Source: Rubrivivax sp.
GTDB lineage: Bacteria; Pseudomonadota; Gammaproteobacteria; Burkholderiales; Burkholderiaceae_C
Direction of reading: 5' to 3'
NCBI GenBank assembly: GCA_020852865.1
Contig: JADYZZ010000091.1
Location: 1-64,000, forward strand
DNA length: 64,000 bases
Shown here piece by piece: positions 27,232 through 37,023 of this stretch. Made by a program: the position numbers and the translations under genes. How positions within the stretch are numbered: the stretch's first letter is position 1; each line of letters starts with the position of its first letter. The notes under the pieces were generated by a model. That model was not told the DNA's origin and made no database searches. It worked only from the letters and a program-made list of their open reading frames with translations.

Positions 27232-28806
27232 TCAGCGCGTGCCCCGCGCGGCCAGCCGGTCGATCTCGGCGAGGAAGCGCTCGAAGTCGATCGGCTTGGT
27301 CCAGTAGGCGTCGAAGCCGGCCGCGAGCGCCGCCTGGACATGTTCGTGCAGCGCATCGGCCGACAGCGCGACGAAGGTGCTGGCCGCGCATTGCGGCAGC
27401 GCGCGCAGCGCGCGCAGCAGCTCGCTGCCGTGCATGTCGGGCAGCTGCATGTCCAGCAGCAGCAGGTCGGGGCTCTCGGCACGCGCTCGCGCCAGTCCGG
27501 CCGCGCCGTCCTCGGCCATCGCGAGCTGCACGCCCGGACGCAGCGCGAGCAATTCGCCCACGAGCAGCCGGTTGACCGGGTCGTCCTCGACATACAGCAC
27601 GCGCAGCGGCGCGGCCGGCGCGGCGGGCTCTGCAGCCGGCAGCTCGATGCGGTACTCGATGCCGCCGCCCTCGCGCGCCAGCGCCTCCAGGCTGCCGTCG
27701 AGCGCGAGCACCAGACCGCGCGCCAGCGACAGGCGCAGACCGCCTTCGTCGTCGGCCTGCGTTGCGCGGTCCTCGGGGGCGAAGGACTCGAACAGCCACA
27801 GGTGCTGCTCGGCGCTCAGGCGCGGGCCGTCGTCGACCACGCGCACGAACACGCGCGCGGGATCGGGCGCGCTGCGTCCGGCCTGCAGCCGCACCTGCGC
27901 GCCGGCGGGGCTGCGCCGCAGCGCGTGCTGCAGCACCAGGGTCAGTGCGCGCACGAGCCGCGCGCGGTCGGCCAGCGCCGTCGCGCCGGCGTCGACCTCG
28001 GTGCGCACGAGCGCCACGCGCTGCGTGCGCGCCAGCGCCGCCACCGCCTGCGTCGCCTCGTCGACGAGCGCGGCAAGCGCGAGCGCTGCGCGCACCGGGC
28101 CCGGCGCCGGGGCGGCGCCGGTTTCGGCGCGCGCCAGCTCGAGCAATTCGTCCACGAGCTCGAGCAGCCGCAGGCCGGCATCGGCGATGCGCCGCAGCCG
28201 CTCGCGCTGGCGCGGCGTGAGCGGCTCGTCGCGCTCGTCCTCGAGCAGCCGCGCGAAGCCGAGTACCGCATTGAGCGGCGTGCGCAGTTCGTGGCTGACG
28301 CGCGCCATGAAGGCCGACTTGTCGCGGCTCGCCTGCTCGACACGCTCCTTCTCGCGCTGCAGCAGTTCGGCCTCCTTGCGCTCGGTGATGTCCAGGTTCA
28401 CGCCGACCATGCCGGTGGCGCGGCCCTGGGCGTCGTACAGCGCGCGGCCCTGCGAGGCCAGCCAGCGCCAGCTGCCGTCCGGGCGGCGCACGCGCAGCTC
28501 GGTGCTGTAGGTGCCGCCTTGGTGCAGGCGCTGGCGCACCATCCGGTTGCGCCGCGCGTGCTCCTCGGGCGGCATGCAGGCGGCGGCGATCTCCTCGAAC
28601 GTGCGCGCGTCGGCCGGATCGAGCCCGCGCATGCGGTACATCGCCTCGTTCCAGTAGACCATGCGGCCCTCGGCATCGCGCTCCCAGACGCCGATGTCGG
28701 CCGCCTCGAGCGCGAGCTGGGCGCGCTCGAGTTCGTGCCGCCCCGTCGTTGCGCCGGCCTGCGGGCGCGCCGCATCCGCCGGCCGCTCGTCGCCGGCGCG
28801 CTGCAT
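27232..28806 (-). CDS. PAS hybrid histidine kinase with degenerate ATPase domain
   Basis: 524 residues, soluble: a PAS/PAC domain at about 30-145 (ADIGVWERDAEGRMVYWNEA; SWRWLASQGRALYD), a HisKA box ARVSHELRTPLNAVLGF, an ATPase-like region, and a C-terminal receiver (LLLLDMQLPDMHG acceptor Asp; Lys in WTKPIDFER). The ATP-binding boxes are altered: the N-box reads LVLQHALRRS in place of NLLSNAxKx, G1 reads DDGPRL and G2 reads EGGLRLSLARG. ATP binding is therefore doubtful, so it may act as a phosphotransfer scaffold or phosphatase (inference). Start at 28806 or the in-frame ATG at 28827. Third gene of an operon with an MscS channel. Confidence 0.82.
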   Translation of the reverse strand: MQRAGDERPADAARPQAGATTGRHELERAQLALEAADIGVWERDAEGRMVYWNEAMYRMRGLDPADARTFEEIAAACMPPEEHARRNRMVRQRLHQGGTYSTELRVRRPDGSWRWLASQGRALYDAQGRATGMVGVNLDITERKEAELLQREKERVEQASRDKSAFMARVSHELRTPLNAVLGFARLLEDERDEPLTPRQRERLRRIADAGLRLLELVDELLELARAETGAAPAPGPVRAALALAALVDEATQAVAALARTQRVALVRTEVDAGATALADRARLVRALTLVLQHALRRSPAGAQVRLQAGRSAPDPARVFVRVVDDGPRLSAEQHLWLFESFAPEDRATQADDEGGLRLSLARGLVLALDGSLEALAREGGGIEYRIELPAAEPAAPAAPLRVLYVEDDPVNRLLVGELLALRPGVQLAMAEDGAAGLARARAESPDLLLLDMQLPDMHGSELLRALRALPQCAASTFVALSADALHEHVQAALAAGFDAYWTKPIDFERFLAEIDRLAARGTR

Positions 28807-28830
28807 CGGGTCGCCTCGGCACGGCATGGC

Positions 28831-30096
28831 CTACCCCGCCGCGGCCTGGCGCACGACGCGCTGCGGGAACGGGATGTCGACGCCGAGCCCGCCGAGCGTG
28901 CGCAGGATCGCGAGGTTGACTTCGCTCTTCACGTTGCCCAGGCCGCTGCCGGGGTCGGCAATCCAGAAGCCGATCGTCAGCTCGAGGCCGTCGGCGGCGA
29001 AATTGCTCAGCAGCACGCTCGGTCCGGGCGCCGCGAGCACGCGCGGCACCGCGGCAACCGCCGCGGCCAGCCGCGGCATCACGCGCTCGAGGTCGGTGCC
29101 GTAGGCCACCTGCACGACGGTGGTGACGGCGACGTTCGGATCGGCCAGCGAGCTGTTCTCGACGCGCTGCGAGACCATCATGTCGTTGGGCACGATGCTC
29201 TCGCGGCCGTTGAGCGCGCGGATCACCGTGCAGCGCGTCGTGATGTCGGTGATCGTGCCCTCGAAGCCGTCGACCTTGACGATGTCGCCGATGCGCATGC
29301 GCCGCTCGGCCAGGATGACGAAGCCGCTCACGTAGTTGGCCGCGAGCCGCTGCAGGCCGAAGCCGATGCCCACGCCGATCGCGCCGCCGAGCACGCCGAG
29401 CGTCGTGAGGTCGATGCCGGCCACCGACAGCGTCATCATCAGGCCGACGAACAGCAGCAGCGCGCGCACCAGGTTCACCGCCATCTTGCGGATGCCCAGG
29501 TTGTCGCTGGCGCCGCGCAGCAGCCGCTGCTCGAAGGCCGAACTCAGCCACAGCGCCAGCACCAGCAGCACGACCGCGCTGAGGAGGCCGTCCATCAGGC
29601 TGCGCGCCGAGATCCGGGTGTTGCCGAACTGCCAGCGGATCTCGCCGAGTTCCTCCAGCAGCAGCGGCAGGGCGCCGCTGATCCACAGCACGACCGCGAT
29701 CCACGCGAGCCAGGACACGGCGTGCCCGACGCTGCGCACCAGCGGCGAGGCGGGGAAGGCGCGGCGCAGCACATGCCCGACGAGCCGGACCACCGCCAGC
29801 GACAACAGCACGGGCACCACCAGGCGGAACACCGCCGACGGCACTTCGGCGAGGAACAGCGCGCGTGCGGCCAGCGCCAGCGCGAGCGCGAGCAGCGGAA
29901 ACAGCAGCCCGTCGACGACGCGCGTGCCGAACCAGACCGAGTCCGCGCGCGGCCGCGCGCCGCGCACCAGCCGCAGCAGCAGCCAGGCGCCGAGCAGGCA
30001 AGCCGCGAACACCGCGAGCTCGAGGGCGGCCGTGGGCCGCGCCAGCGCCTGCAGCAGGCGCTCGAAGTCCTGCACGTCGAAGGTGCGGCGGTTCAT
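28831..30096 (-). CDS. MscS-family mechanosensitive channel
   Basis: 421 residues with five to six membrane helices. The pore-lining helix TLGVLGGAIGVGIGFGLQRL and the following ANYVSGFVILAERRMRIGDI are close to the MscS signature. A beta domain with VKVDGFEGTITDITTRCTVI and a C-terminal alpha-beta domain follow. It opens under membrane tension to release solutes. The gene sits 10 nt after the deacetylase gene and upstream of a hybrid kinase, all on the minus strand. It is a more canonical member than the channel at 2752. Confidence 0.93.
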   Translation of the reverse strand: MNRRTFDVQDFERLLQALARPTAALELAVFAACLLGAWLLLRLVRGARPRADSVWFGTRVVDGLLFPLLALALALAARALFLAEVPSAVFRLVVPVLLSLAVVRLVGHVLRRAFPASPLVRSVGHAVSWLAWIAVVLWISGALPLLLEELGEIRWQFGNTRISARSLMDGLLSAVVLLVLALWLSSAFEQRLLRGASDNLGIRKMAVNLVRALLLFVGLMMTLSVAGIDLTTLGVLGGAIGVGIGFGLQRLAANYVSGFVILAERRMRIGDIVKVDGFEGTITDITTRCTVIRALNGRESIVPNDMMVSQRVENSSLADPNVAVTTVVQVAYGTDLERVMPRLAAAVAAVPRVLAAPGPSVLLSNFAADGLELTIGFWIADPGSGLGNVKSEVNLAILRTLGGLGVDIPFPQRVVRQAAAG

Positions 30097-30106
30097 CGGC
30101 GCGCGC

Positions 30107-31045
30107 TCAACGCATGTCGGCGAGCACGCGCAGGTGCGCCGCCACGCTGCGCGCCAGCGCGCCGAGGTGGTAGCCGCCCTCCAGGCACGAGACGATGCGC
30201 CCGCCGGCGTGGCGCTCGGCCAGCGCCACCAGCCGCTGCGTGATCCACTCGTAGTCGGCCTCGACCAGGCCGAGCTGGCCGAGGTCGTCCTCGCGGTGCG
30301 CGTCGAAGCCGGCGCTGACGAACAGCATCTGCGGCCGGTACGCCTCGAGCGCGGGCCACCACATCTGCTCGATCGTCTCGCGCAGCGCCGGCCCGCGCGT
30401 GTACGGCGGCACCGGCACGTTGACCATGTTCGTGCCCTTGGGCACGGCGCCGCTGTAGGGATAGAGCGGGTGCTGGAAGAAGCTCACCATCAGCACGCGC
30501 TCGTCGCCGGCCACGATGTCCTCGGTGCCGTTGCCGTGGTGGACGTCGAAGTCGACGATGGCCACGCGCTCGAGGCCATGCGTGTCGAGCGCGTGGCGCG
30601 CCGCGACGGCCACGTTGTTGAAGAAGCAGAAACCCATCGCCTCGTCGCGCGTGGCGTGGTGCCCGGGCGGGCGGACGGCGCAGAAGGCGCGCTCGGCGCA
30701 GCCGGCCAGCACGTCGTCGGTGGCCGCCACCGCGGCGCCGGCAGCGCGCAGCGCAGCAGCCAGCGTCGCCGGGCAGGCCACGGTGTCGGGGTCGAGGTAG
30801 CGCGGCTCGTCCGAGCGCTTCACCTGCTCGAGCAGGTCGAGCATGCGCGCGACGTAGCCGGCGGTGTGCGCGCGCTCGAGCTGCGCACGCGTCGCCTCGG
30901 GCGCATCGCGGAAATCGAGCGCGATGTCCAGGCCCGTGGCGCGCAGCTGGTCGGCGATCGCATCCAGGCGCTGCGGGCACTCGGGATGGCCCGTGCCCAT
31001 GTCGTGGCGGCGGCAGTCGGGATGGCTGTAGAAGGCGGTACTCAT
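30107..31045 (-). CDS. Histone-deacetylase-like amidohydrolase
   Basis: 312 residues of the HDAC/AcuC/acetylpolyamine amidohydrolase family. Active-site motifs are AVRPPGHHATRDEAMGFCFF (paired His), VDFDVHHGNGTEDI (Zn ligands Asp and His) and VSAGFDAHREDDLGQLG (third ligand Asp). Bacterial members deacetylate polyamines, small amides or protein lysines such as those of acetyl-CoA synthetase; the substrate is not deducible. It opens a three-gene minus-strand operon and is divergent from moxR with only a 40-bp gap, so the two promoters must overlap coding sequence or each other. Confidence 0.93.
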   Translation of the reverse strand: MSTAFYSHPDCRRHDMGTGHPECPQRLDAIADQLRATGLDIALDFRDAPEATRAQLERAHTAGYVARMLDLLEQVKRSDEPRYLDPDTVACPATLAAALRAAGAAVAATDDVLAGCAERAFCAVRPPGHHATRDEAMGFCFFNNVAVAARHALDTHGLERVAIVDFDVHHGNGTEDIVAGDERVLMVSFFQHPLYPYSGAVPKGTNMVNVPVPPYTRGPALRETIEQMWWPALEAYRPQMLFVSAGFDAHREDDLGQLGLVEADYEWITQRLVALAERHAGGRIVSCLEGGYHLGALARSVAAHLRVLADMR

Positions 31046-31069
31046 TGGCAGATGGACGCTGGGCTTTTC

Positions 31070-31075
31070 TAGTAT
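31070..31075 (+). promoter_or_regulatory. Putative -10 box before moxR
   Basis: TAGTAT, with a TTGGCA 19 nt upstream at 31045-31050 as a possible -35 box. Initiation about 7 nt downstream would place the first base after the in-frame ATG at 31074, so this box supports the ATG at 31086 and a very short leader. Confidence 0.4.
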
Positions 31076-31085
31076 GGTCCCGCGG

Positions 31086-32008
<923 letters not shown>

Positions 32009-32012
<4 letters not shown>

Positions 32013-33064
32013 CGCTCCTGCACAGCGCCCTGCAGGCGCCTTCGGCCCCGAGGGGCGCCGAAGGCGGGCCGGCCGAACCGGATCCTCGCCGCCGGCCTGG
32101 CGCGGCCGGCGGCCTCGGAGCGCGCGAGCGCCTGCGCCGCTGGTGGCTCGAGCGCCTGCCGCGCACCGACACCTGGACACTCGGCCAGCGCAACATCTAC
32201 ATCCTGCCGACGCCGGCCGGGCTCACGTTCACGCTCACGCTGTTCGTGATGCTGATCGCGGCCATCAACTACCAGCTGAACCTGGGCTTCGCGCTCACCT
32301 TCTTGCTCGCCGGTGCCGGGCTGGTGTCGATGCACCTGACGCACGGCAACCTGCGCGGCCTGACGCTGCACCTCAAGCCGGTGGCGTCGGTGCACGCCGG
32401 CGAGCCGGCGCGGCTCGAGATCGTGCTGACCAATGCCGGTCGGGCACGGCACGGCCTGGGCCTGCGGCTGGAGAGCAGCGCCGAAGCCACCGCCTGGTGC
32501 GACGTCGACGCCGGCGGTCAGCAGAGCATGCATCTGAGCCTGGTGCCGCCCACGCGCGGCTGGCACGCGGTGCCGCCGCTGGTGCTGCAGACGGCGTTCC
32601 CGTTCGGCCTGTTCCGCGCCTGGAGCATCTGGCGTCCGGCCGGTCTTGTGCTGGCCTGGCCGCGGCCCGAGTCGCCGGCACCGCCCCTGCCCGGCGCTGC
32701 TCCGGCCGAAGGCGGCGACACGCCGCGGCGGCGCGCCGAAGGCGGCGAGTTCGACGGCGTGCGCCCCTGGCGGCGCGGCGACACGATGCGCCAGGTGGCC
32801 TGGAAGAAGGCCGCGCGCACGCAGGAACTGGTGAGCCGCGAGACCTCGGGCTCGGGCCGCGCCGAGTTGTGGCTCGACTGGAGCCATGCCGACGGCGCCG
32901 ACATCGAGGCGCGCCTGGAACGGCTGGCGGCCTGGGTCGACAGCGCCGAGCGCGCGGCCCTGCCCTACGGCCTGCGCCTGCCGGGCGCCGATCTGAACCC
33001 GGGCGGCGGCGCGGCGCACCGGCGCGCCGCGCTCGACCGGCTCGCGATCTGGACGCCGAAGTGA
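32009..33064 (+). CDS. DUF58 membrane protein
   Basis: 351 residues. An Arg/Pro-rich cytoplasmic N-terminus of about 60 residues leads to one or two membrane helices (AGLTFTLTLFVMLIAAINYQ), an Ig-like exposed segment, and the DUF58 hallmark DGVRPWRRGDTMRQVAWKKA near residue 255. The protein pairs with MoxR ATPases in many bacteria. The start is TTG within a TTGA overlap with the moxR stop; no ATG precedes the first membrane helix, so the rare start appears real and implies translational coupling. Confidence 0.9.
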
Positions 33065-35118
33065 GCACGCTCGCGGCCGTCCGGATGCCCGCCCGCGCAG
33101 CGCTCGCGCGCCTGGCGCACCTGCCGCGCGAGGCGCGCGACACGCTGTTCCTGCTGGCGGTGATCGCCTTCACGATCGCGCCGCACCTGCTGCGTCTGCC
33201 GGCCTGGGTCGGCGTGATGGCCTCGGCCGTGCTCGCGTGGCGCGCGCGGCTGGCGCTGGTCGGCGGCGCGCTGCCCAACCGCTGGCTGGTGACGGCGCTG
33301 CTCGTGCTCGCCGCCGGCCTCACGCTGTGGGGCGAACGCACCATGCTCGGCAAGGAGGCCGGCGTCACGATGCTCGTCGTGCTGATGACGCTCAAGACGC
33401 TCGAGCTGCGCGCGCGCCGCGACGCGCTGGTCGTCTTCTTCCTCGGCTTCTTCCTCGTGCTGACGCATTTCCTGTACTCGCAGACGCTGGCCATCGGCCT
33501 GTGGATGCTGCTCGCGCTGTGGGGTCTGCTCGCCGCCCTCGTGCTGGCGCACATGCCGGTGGGCCGCCCGCCGCTGGCACGCGCCGGCGCCGTGGCGCTG
33601 CGCGCCGCGCTGCTCGGCCTGCCGCTGATGGCCGTGCTGTTCCTGCTGTTCCCGCGCATCGGTCCGCTGTGGGGGCTGCCCCAGGACGCCGGCGCGCGCA
33701 CCGGGCTGTCGGGTTCGCTGCGCCTGGGCGGCGTGGCCGAGGTCGCCGACGACGACTCGATCGCGCTGCGCGTGCGCTTCACCGGACCGATGCCGCCGCC
33801 GGGCCGGCTGTACTTCCGCGGGCCGGTGCTGTCGAGCTTCGACGGCCGGGAGTGGACGCGGCTCATGCCCACCTTTCCGGTCGCGCAGAGGCCGCGCGCC
33901 GAGATCCGGCTGCTGGGCGCGCCGCTGGGCTACGAGATGGTGATCGAGCCGAGCCGGCTGCCGCTGCTGCCGCTGCTCGAGCTGACGCCCGACCGGCCCG
34001 ACGCCGCGCCGGCTCTGCCGGGCTGGCTGTTCACGCTGCGCCCGGACGCGCAGTGGCAGGCCGACCGGGCGGTCGACGAACGGCTGCGCCTGCGCGCCGC
34101 GGCCTGGATCGACTACCACCAGGGGCCCACGGCGGCCGTACCCGGGCTGGCCGACCTCGTGCGGCTGCCCGCCGGCCTGAACCCGCGCACGCTGGCCTGG
34201 GCGGCGCAGCTGCGCGCCGATCCGGCGCTGGCCCGTGCCGATGCGCGCACGCTCGCCGCCGCCGTGCTCGAGCACATCGGCCGTGCCGGCTTCACCTACA
34301 CGATGCAGCCCGGCGCGTATGGGGCCGACGCCGTCGACGAGTTCTGGTTCGACCGCAAGCTCGGGTTCTGCGAGCATTTCGCGACCGCCTTCGTCGTCGT
34401 CATGCGCGCGCTGCGCGTGCCGGCACGCATCGTCACCGGCTACCAGGGCGCCGACCCCGAGGTGCAGGACGGCTGGCTCGTCGTGCGCCAGAGCAATGCA
34501 CACGCCTGGGCCGAGTACTGGCAGCCGGGCGAAGGCTGGGTGCGGGCCGATCCGACGGCCGCCGTCGCGCCGGGCCGCGTACGCGCCGGCGTCGCACCGC
34601 GCCCGCCCGGCGGCACAGTGGCCGGAGCGCTCGACCGCATCGATCCGCAGATCGCACGCCAGCTGCGCGTGGCCTGGGAAACGGTGAACAACCGCTGGAA
34701 CCTCTGGGTGCTGAACTACTCGCGCGGGCGCCAGTTCGAGCTGCTGCGCGCGCTCGGCATCAGGCAGCCCGACTGGCAGGACCTGGCCAGCGCACTCGTC
34801 GGCCTGCTCGCCGCGGCGGCACTGGCCGGTGCCGGCTGGGCCTGGTGGGATCGGCGTCGCCAGGATCCCTGGCAGCGCCTGCAGCGGCGCGTGCAGCAGC
34901 GCCTGGCCGCGCTCGGCGTGGACGTCGCGCCGCACGAGCCGCCGCACACGCGCGCAACGCGCGTGCGCGCCGCGCTCGGCGCCGGCGGGCAGGCGCTGGC
35001 CGCCCACCTCGACGCCTTCGCGCGCGCGCGTTACGGCGGCCAGGCGCTCGATCGGCGCCGCTGGTGGCGCGAGTTCAGCGCGCTGGCCGCGCCAGGGGCT
35101 GCCGGCACGGCGCGCTGA
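33061..35118 (+). CDS. Transglutaminase-like membrane protein (DUF3488)
   Basis: 685 residues: five to six N-terminal membrane helices (to about 200), then an exposed domain with a transglutaminase/protease-like triad, Cys437 (LGFCEHFATAF), His481 (SNAHAWAEYW) and Asp497 (WVRADPTAAV). One further helix near 585 and a DUF4129-like C-terminal tail follow. It starts at GTG in a GTGA overlap with the DUF58 gene; ATG at 33085 is an alternative. The moxR-DUF58-transglutaminase set is common in Gammaproteobacteria and Betaproteobacteria, and a cell-envelope role is suspected, but no substrate is known. Confidence 0.92.
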   Translation: MSTLAAVRMPARAALARLAHLPREARDTLFLLAVIAFTIAPHLLRLPAWVGVMASAVLAWRARLALVGGALPNRWLVTALLVLAAGLTLWGERTMLGKEAGVTMLVVLMTLKTLELRARRDALVVFFLGFFLVLTHFLYSQTLAIGLWMLLALWGLLAALVLAHMPVGRPPLARAGAVALRAALLGLPLMAVLFLLFPRIGPLWGLPQDAGARTGLSGSLRLGGVAEVADDDSIALRVRFTGPMPPPGRLYFRGPVLSSFDGREWTRLMPTFPVAQRPRAEIRLLGAPLGYEMVIEPSRLPLLPLLELTPDRPDAAPALPGWLFTLRPDAQWQADRAVDERLRLRAAAWIDYHQGPTAAVPGLADLVRLPAGLNPRTLAWAAQLRADPALARADARTLAAAVLEHIGRAGFTYTMQPGAYGADAVDEFWFDRKLGFCEHFATAFVVVMRALRVPARIVTGYQGADPEVQDGWLVVRQSNAHAWAEYWQPGEGWVRADPTAAVAPGRVRAGVAPRPPGGTVAGALDRIDPQIARQLRVAWETVNNRWNLWVLNYSRGRQFELLRALGIRQPDWQDLASALVGLLAAAALAGAGWAWWDRRRQDPWQRLQRRVQQRLAALGVDVAPHEPPHTRATRVRAALGAGGQALAAHLDAFARARYGGQALDRRRWWREFSALAAPGAAGTAR

Positions 35119-35168
35119 GAGCTGCGGCGACGTCGTGCCCCTCGGTCCGCCCGTGCAAGCAGCCTGCG

Positions 35169-35174
35169 GATAAT
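35169..35174 (+). promoter_or_regulatory. Putative -10 box directly before mltB
   Basis: GATAAT ends 7 nt before the ATG at 35182 and overlaps the in-frame ATG at 35173. The latter could then not be translated from this promoter, which favours the second ATG. Confidence 0.45.
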
Positions 35175-35181
35175 GCCGCCG

Positions 35182-36330
35182 ATGCGAAGTCGAGCGAACC
35201 ACGGTCGGCCGGGACGCTCCGGGCGCCCGCGCGCAGGGTTCTTCGCACGCGTCTTCGGACGCCGCTGCGCCGGCCTGGCCCTCTTGCTCGCGGCTTGCGC
35301 GCTGCCGGCGTCCGCCCTCGCCGCAGCCGCCGGCGCGCGAGGGCCCAAGTCCGGCACCCAGCACGATCCCGGAGCCGTCGCCGGGACCTTCGCGCGCGCG
35401 CAGCGCGCGGCCTTCGGCGCCTTCGCCGCCGAGCTTGCCGCGCGCGAGGCGCTGCCGCTGCATTGGACGCTCGCGCAATTGGGCAAGGCCAGGCATCTGG
35501 CCCCGGTCAGGCGCCTGATCATGCCGCCGCCGCCCGGCCAGCCCAAAAACTGGCAGGCTTACCGCGAGCGCTTCGTCGAACCCGAGCGCATCCGCGCCGG
35601 CGTCGCGTTCTGGCGCGCGCACGAGCGCTGGCTCGAGCGCGCCGAGGCCGAGTACGGCGTGCCGCCCGAGATCGTGGTGGCCGTCGTCGGCGTCGAGACC
35701 TTCTACGGCCGCGTCGCCGGGCGCTGGCGCGTGCTCGACGCGCTTGCGACGCTCGCCTTCGACTTCCCCGCCGGGCGCAGCGACCGCAGCGCGTTCTTCC
35801 GGGCCGAGCTCGAGGCCTTCTTGCTGTGGTGCCGCCGCGAAGGCATCGAGGCGACCGAGCCGCGCGGCTCGTACGCCGGCGCGATCGGGCTGGCGCAGTT
35901 CATGCCGAGCAGCGTGCAGCGCTGGGGCGTCGACTTCGACGCCGACGGCCATGTCGACCTGCGCGGCAGCGCGCCCGATGCGGTGGGCAGCGTGGCGCGC
36001 TATCTGGCGCACTTCGGCTGGCAACGCGGGCTGCCCGCGTACTACGAGGTCGAGCCGCCTGCCGAGCCGGCCGAGCGCGCGGCGCTGCTCGCGCCCGACA
36101 TCGTGCCCAGCTTCAGCGCCGCGCAGTTCGCCGCGCATGGCGCGCGGCTTGCCGCGCCGGGGCCCGGTCATCCGGGCCTGCTCGCGCTGGTCGAGCTCGA
36201 CAACGGCGGCGGCGCGCGCAGCTATTACGCCGGCAGCACGAACTTCTATGCCATCACACGCTACAACTGGTCGAGCTACTACGCGATGGCCGTGATCGTG
36301 CTGGCCGAAGCATTGAAGGCGGCGCGCTGA
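35182..36330 (+). CDS. mltB: Lytic murein transglycosylase B
   Basis: 382 residues from the ATG at 35182. A positively charged leader is followed by a hydrophobic stretch ending in the lipobox LLLAAC, so the protein is probably an outer-membrane lipoprotein. The catalytic Glu172 lies in VAVVGVETFYGRVAGRW, with YAGAIGLAQFMPSSVQRWGV and NFYAITRYN typical of the MltB family. It cleaves peptidoglycan between MurNAc and GlcNAc with formation of 1,6-anhydro ends. The in-frame ATG at 35173 is less likely because it overlaps the -10 box. Confidence 0.93.
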   Translation: MRSRANHGRPGRSGRPRAGFFARVFGRRCAGLALLLAACALPASALAAAAGARGPKSGTQHDPGAVAGTFARAQRAAFGAFAAELAAREALPLHWTLAQLGKARHLAPVRRLIMPPPPGQPKNWQAYRERFVEPERIRAGVAFWRAHERWLERAEAEYGVPPEIVVAVVGVETFYGRVAGRWRVLDALATLAFDFPAGRSDRSAFFRAELEAFLLWCRREGIEATEPRGSYAGAIGLAQFMPSSVQRWGVDFDADGHVDLRGSAPDAVGSVARYLAHFGWQRGLPAYYEVEPPAEPAERAALLAPDIVPSFSAAQFAAHGARLAAPGPGHPGLLALVELDNGGGARSYYAGSTNFYAITRYNWSSYYAMAVIVLAEALKAAR

Positions 36331-36468
36331 GCCTGCCCTGCGCCGCCTTGCGGCCCAACGGGTCAACCGCCGCGGCACGGCGCGCGTTGTGGCACGAAGC
36401 CCGGTGAATGCCGTGACTGCTCGCGTGACTCGGAGCCTGTCGAGTCGCATGGATATCCCAAGCCCATC

Positions 36469-36675
36469 ATGAAGACCCTGATTTCCTCGCTCGTGCTTGC
36501 CGCTGCCTCGGCCTTCGCGTTCGCGCAGGCGCCCGCACCCGCCGCCCCGGCGCCCGCGCCGGCCGCCGCACCGGCCACCGCCGCACCCGCGCCGGCCGCC
36601 GCCAAGAAGGCGGCCAAGAAGCCGCACAAGCGCGTCGCCAGGAAGGCGCGCAAGGCGGCTTCCGCGGCCGGCTGA
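36469..36675 (+). CDS. Small secreted Ala/Pro/Lys-rich protein
   Basis: 68 residues: a signal peptide (MKTLISSLVLAAASAFAFAQ), an Ala-Pro repeat tract, and a basic tail rich in Lys, Arg and His (KKAAKKPHKRVARKARKAA). It resembles acid-shock or small periplasmic histone-like proteins in composition only; no family can be assigned. The strong double hairpin just downstream supports a real, separately ended transcript. Mature size would be under 50 residues. Confidence 0.7.
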   Translation: MKTLISSLVLAAASAFAFAQAPAPAAPAPAPAAAPATAAPAPAAAKKAAKKPHKRVARKARKAASAAG

Positions 36676-36687
36676 GCAAGCCGCGCA

Positions 36688-36750
36688 CCGGCCCCGCGCA
36701 GGCGGGGCCGGGGACGAGATCCCAGAAGGGCCGGTGCGAACCGGCCCTTC
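36688..36750 (+). terminator. Two successive GC-rich hairpins
   Basis: The first hairpin has a perfect 10-bp stem (36688-36697 with 36102-type loop GCAG and the complement at 36702-36711). The second has a perfect 11-bp stem (36725-36735 with 36740-36750) capped by a GCGA tetraloop. Only CGGCGTTTG follows, so the U-run is weak. It ends the small protein gene and may also serve the opposite strand. Confidence 0.65.
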
Positions 36751-36757
36751 GGCGTTT

Positions 36758-36817
36758 GCGGCAGAGATCCAGCCCCGCGTCGGCCCCGGCTGAAGGCCCG
36801 GGCAAGACGCGGCGCGC
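36758..36817 (+). repeat. Dispersed repeat, long form (copy B)
   Basis: Sixty bases that are the reverse complement of 47-106, with a few differences. The CTAG terminus is missing. Together with copy C it fills most of the 348-bp gene-free stretch 36676-37023; apart from the hairpins and repeats nothing else was seen there. Confidence 0.65.
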
Positions 36818-36854
36818 AGCCCGGGCTGGACGCCCGGGCCAACGCCGCAACGCC

Positions 36855-37019
36855 GCATGGGCCTTCAGCCGGGGCCGACCTTCGGGCCGCGGCGATTCGC
36901 GGCGCCGGGCGCTGTTGCACGCTCGTTGCGCGGCACGCACCACGCGCCTCGCGCGCGCCTTGCCCGGAACCGCGACTCGCCACCGCGCGGGGCCGGATTT
37001 CTGCCGCCGACGCTCCTAG
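36855..37019 (-). repeat. Dispersed repeat, interrupted (copy C)
   Basis: Same orientation as copy A: GGGCCTTCAGCCGGGGCCGA at one end and CCGCCGACGCTCCTAG at the other. About 107 bp (36880-36986) that are absent from copy A lie between the two halves. The CTAG end stops 4 bp short of the comEC stop codon. Copies B and C face each other. Confidence 0.6.
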
Positions 37020-37023
37020 GCTT

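Noticed and set aside
36427-36445. Further member of the palindromic repeat family before the small secreted protein
   Set aside because: Only GAGCCTGTCGAGTCGC is similar; there is no second arm and no adjacent stop codon in the same layout.
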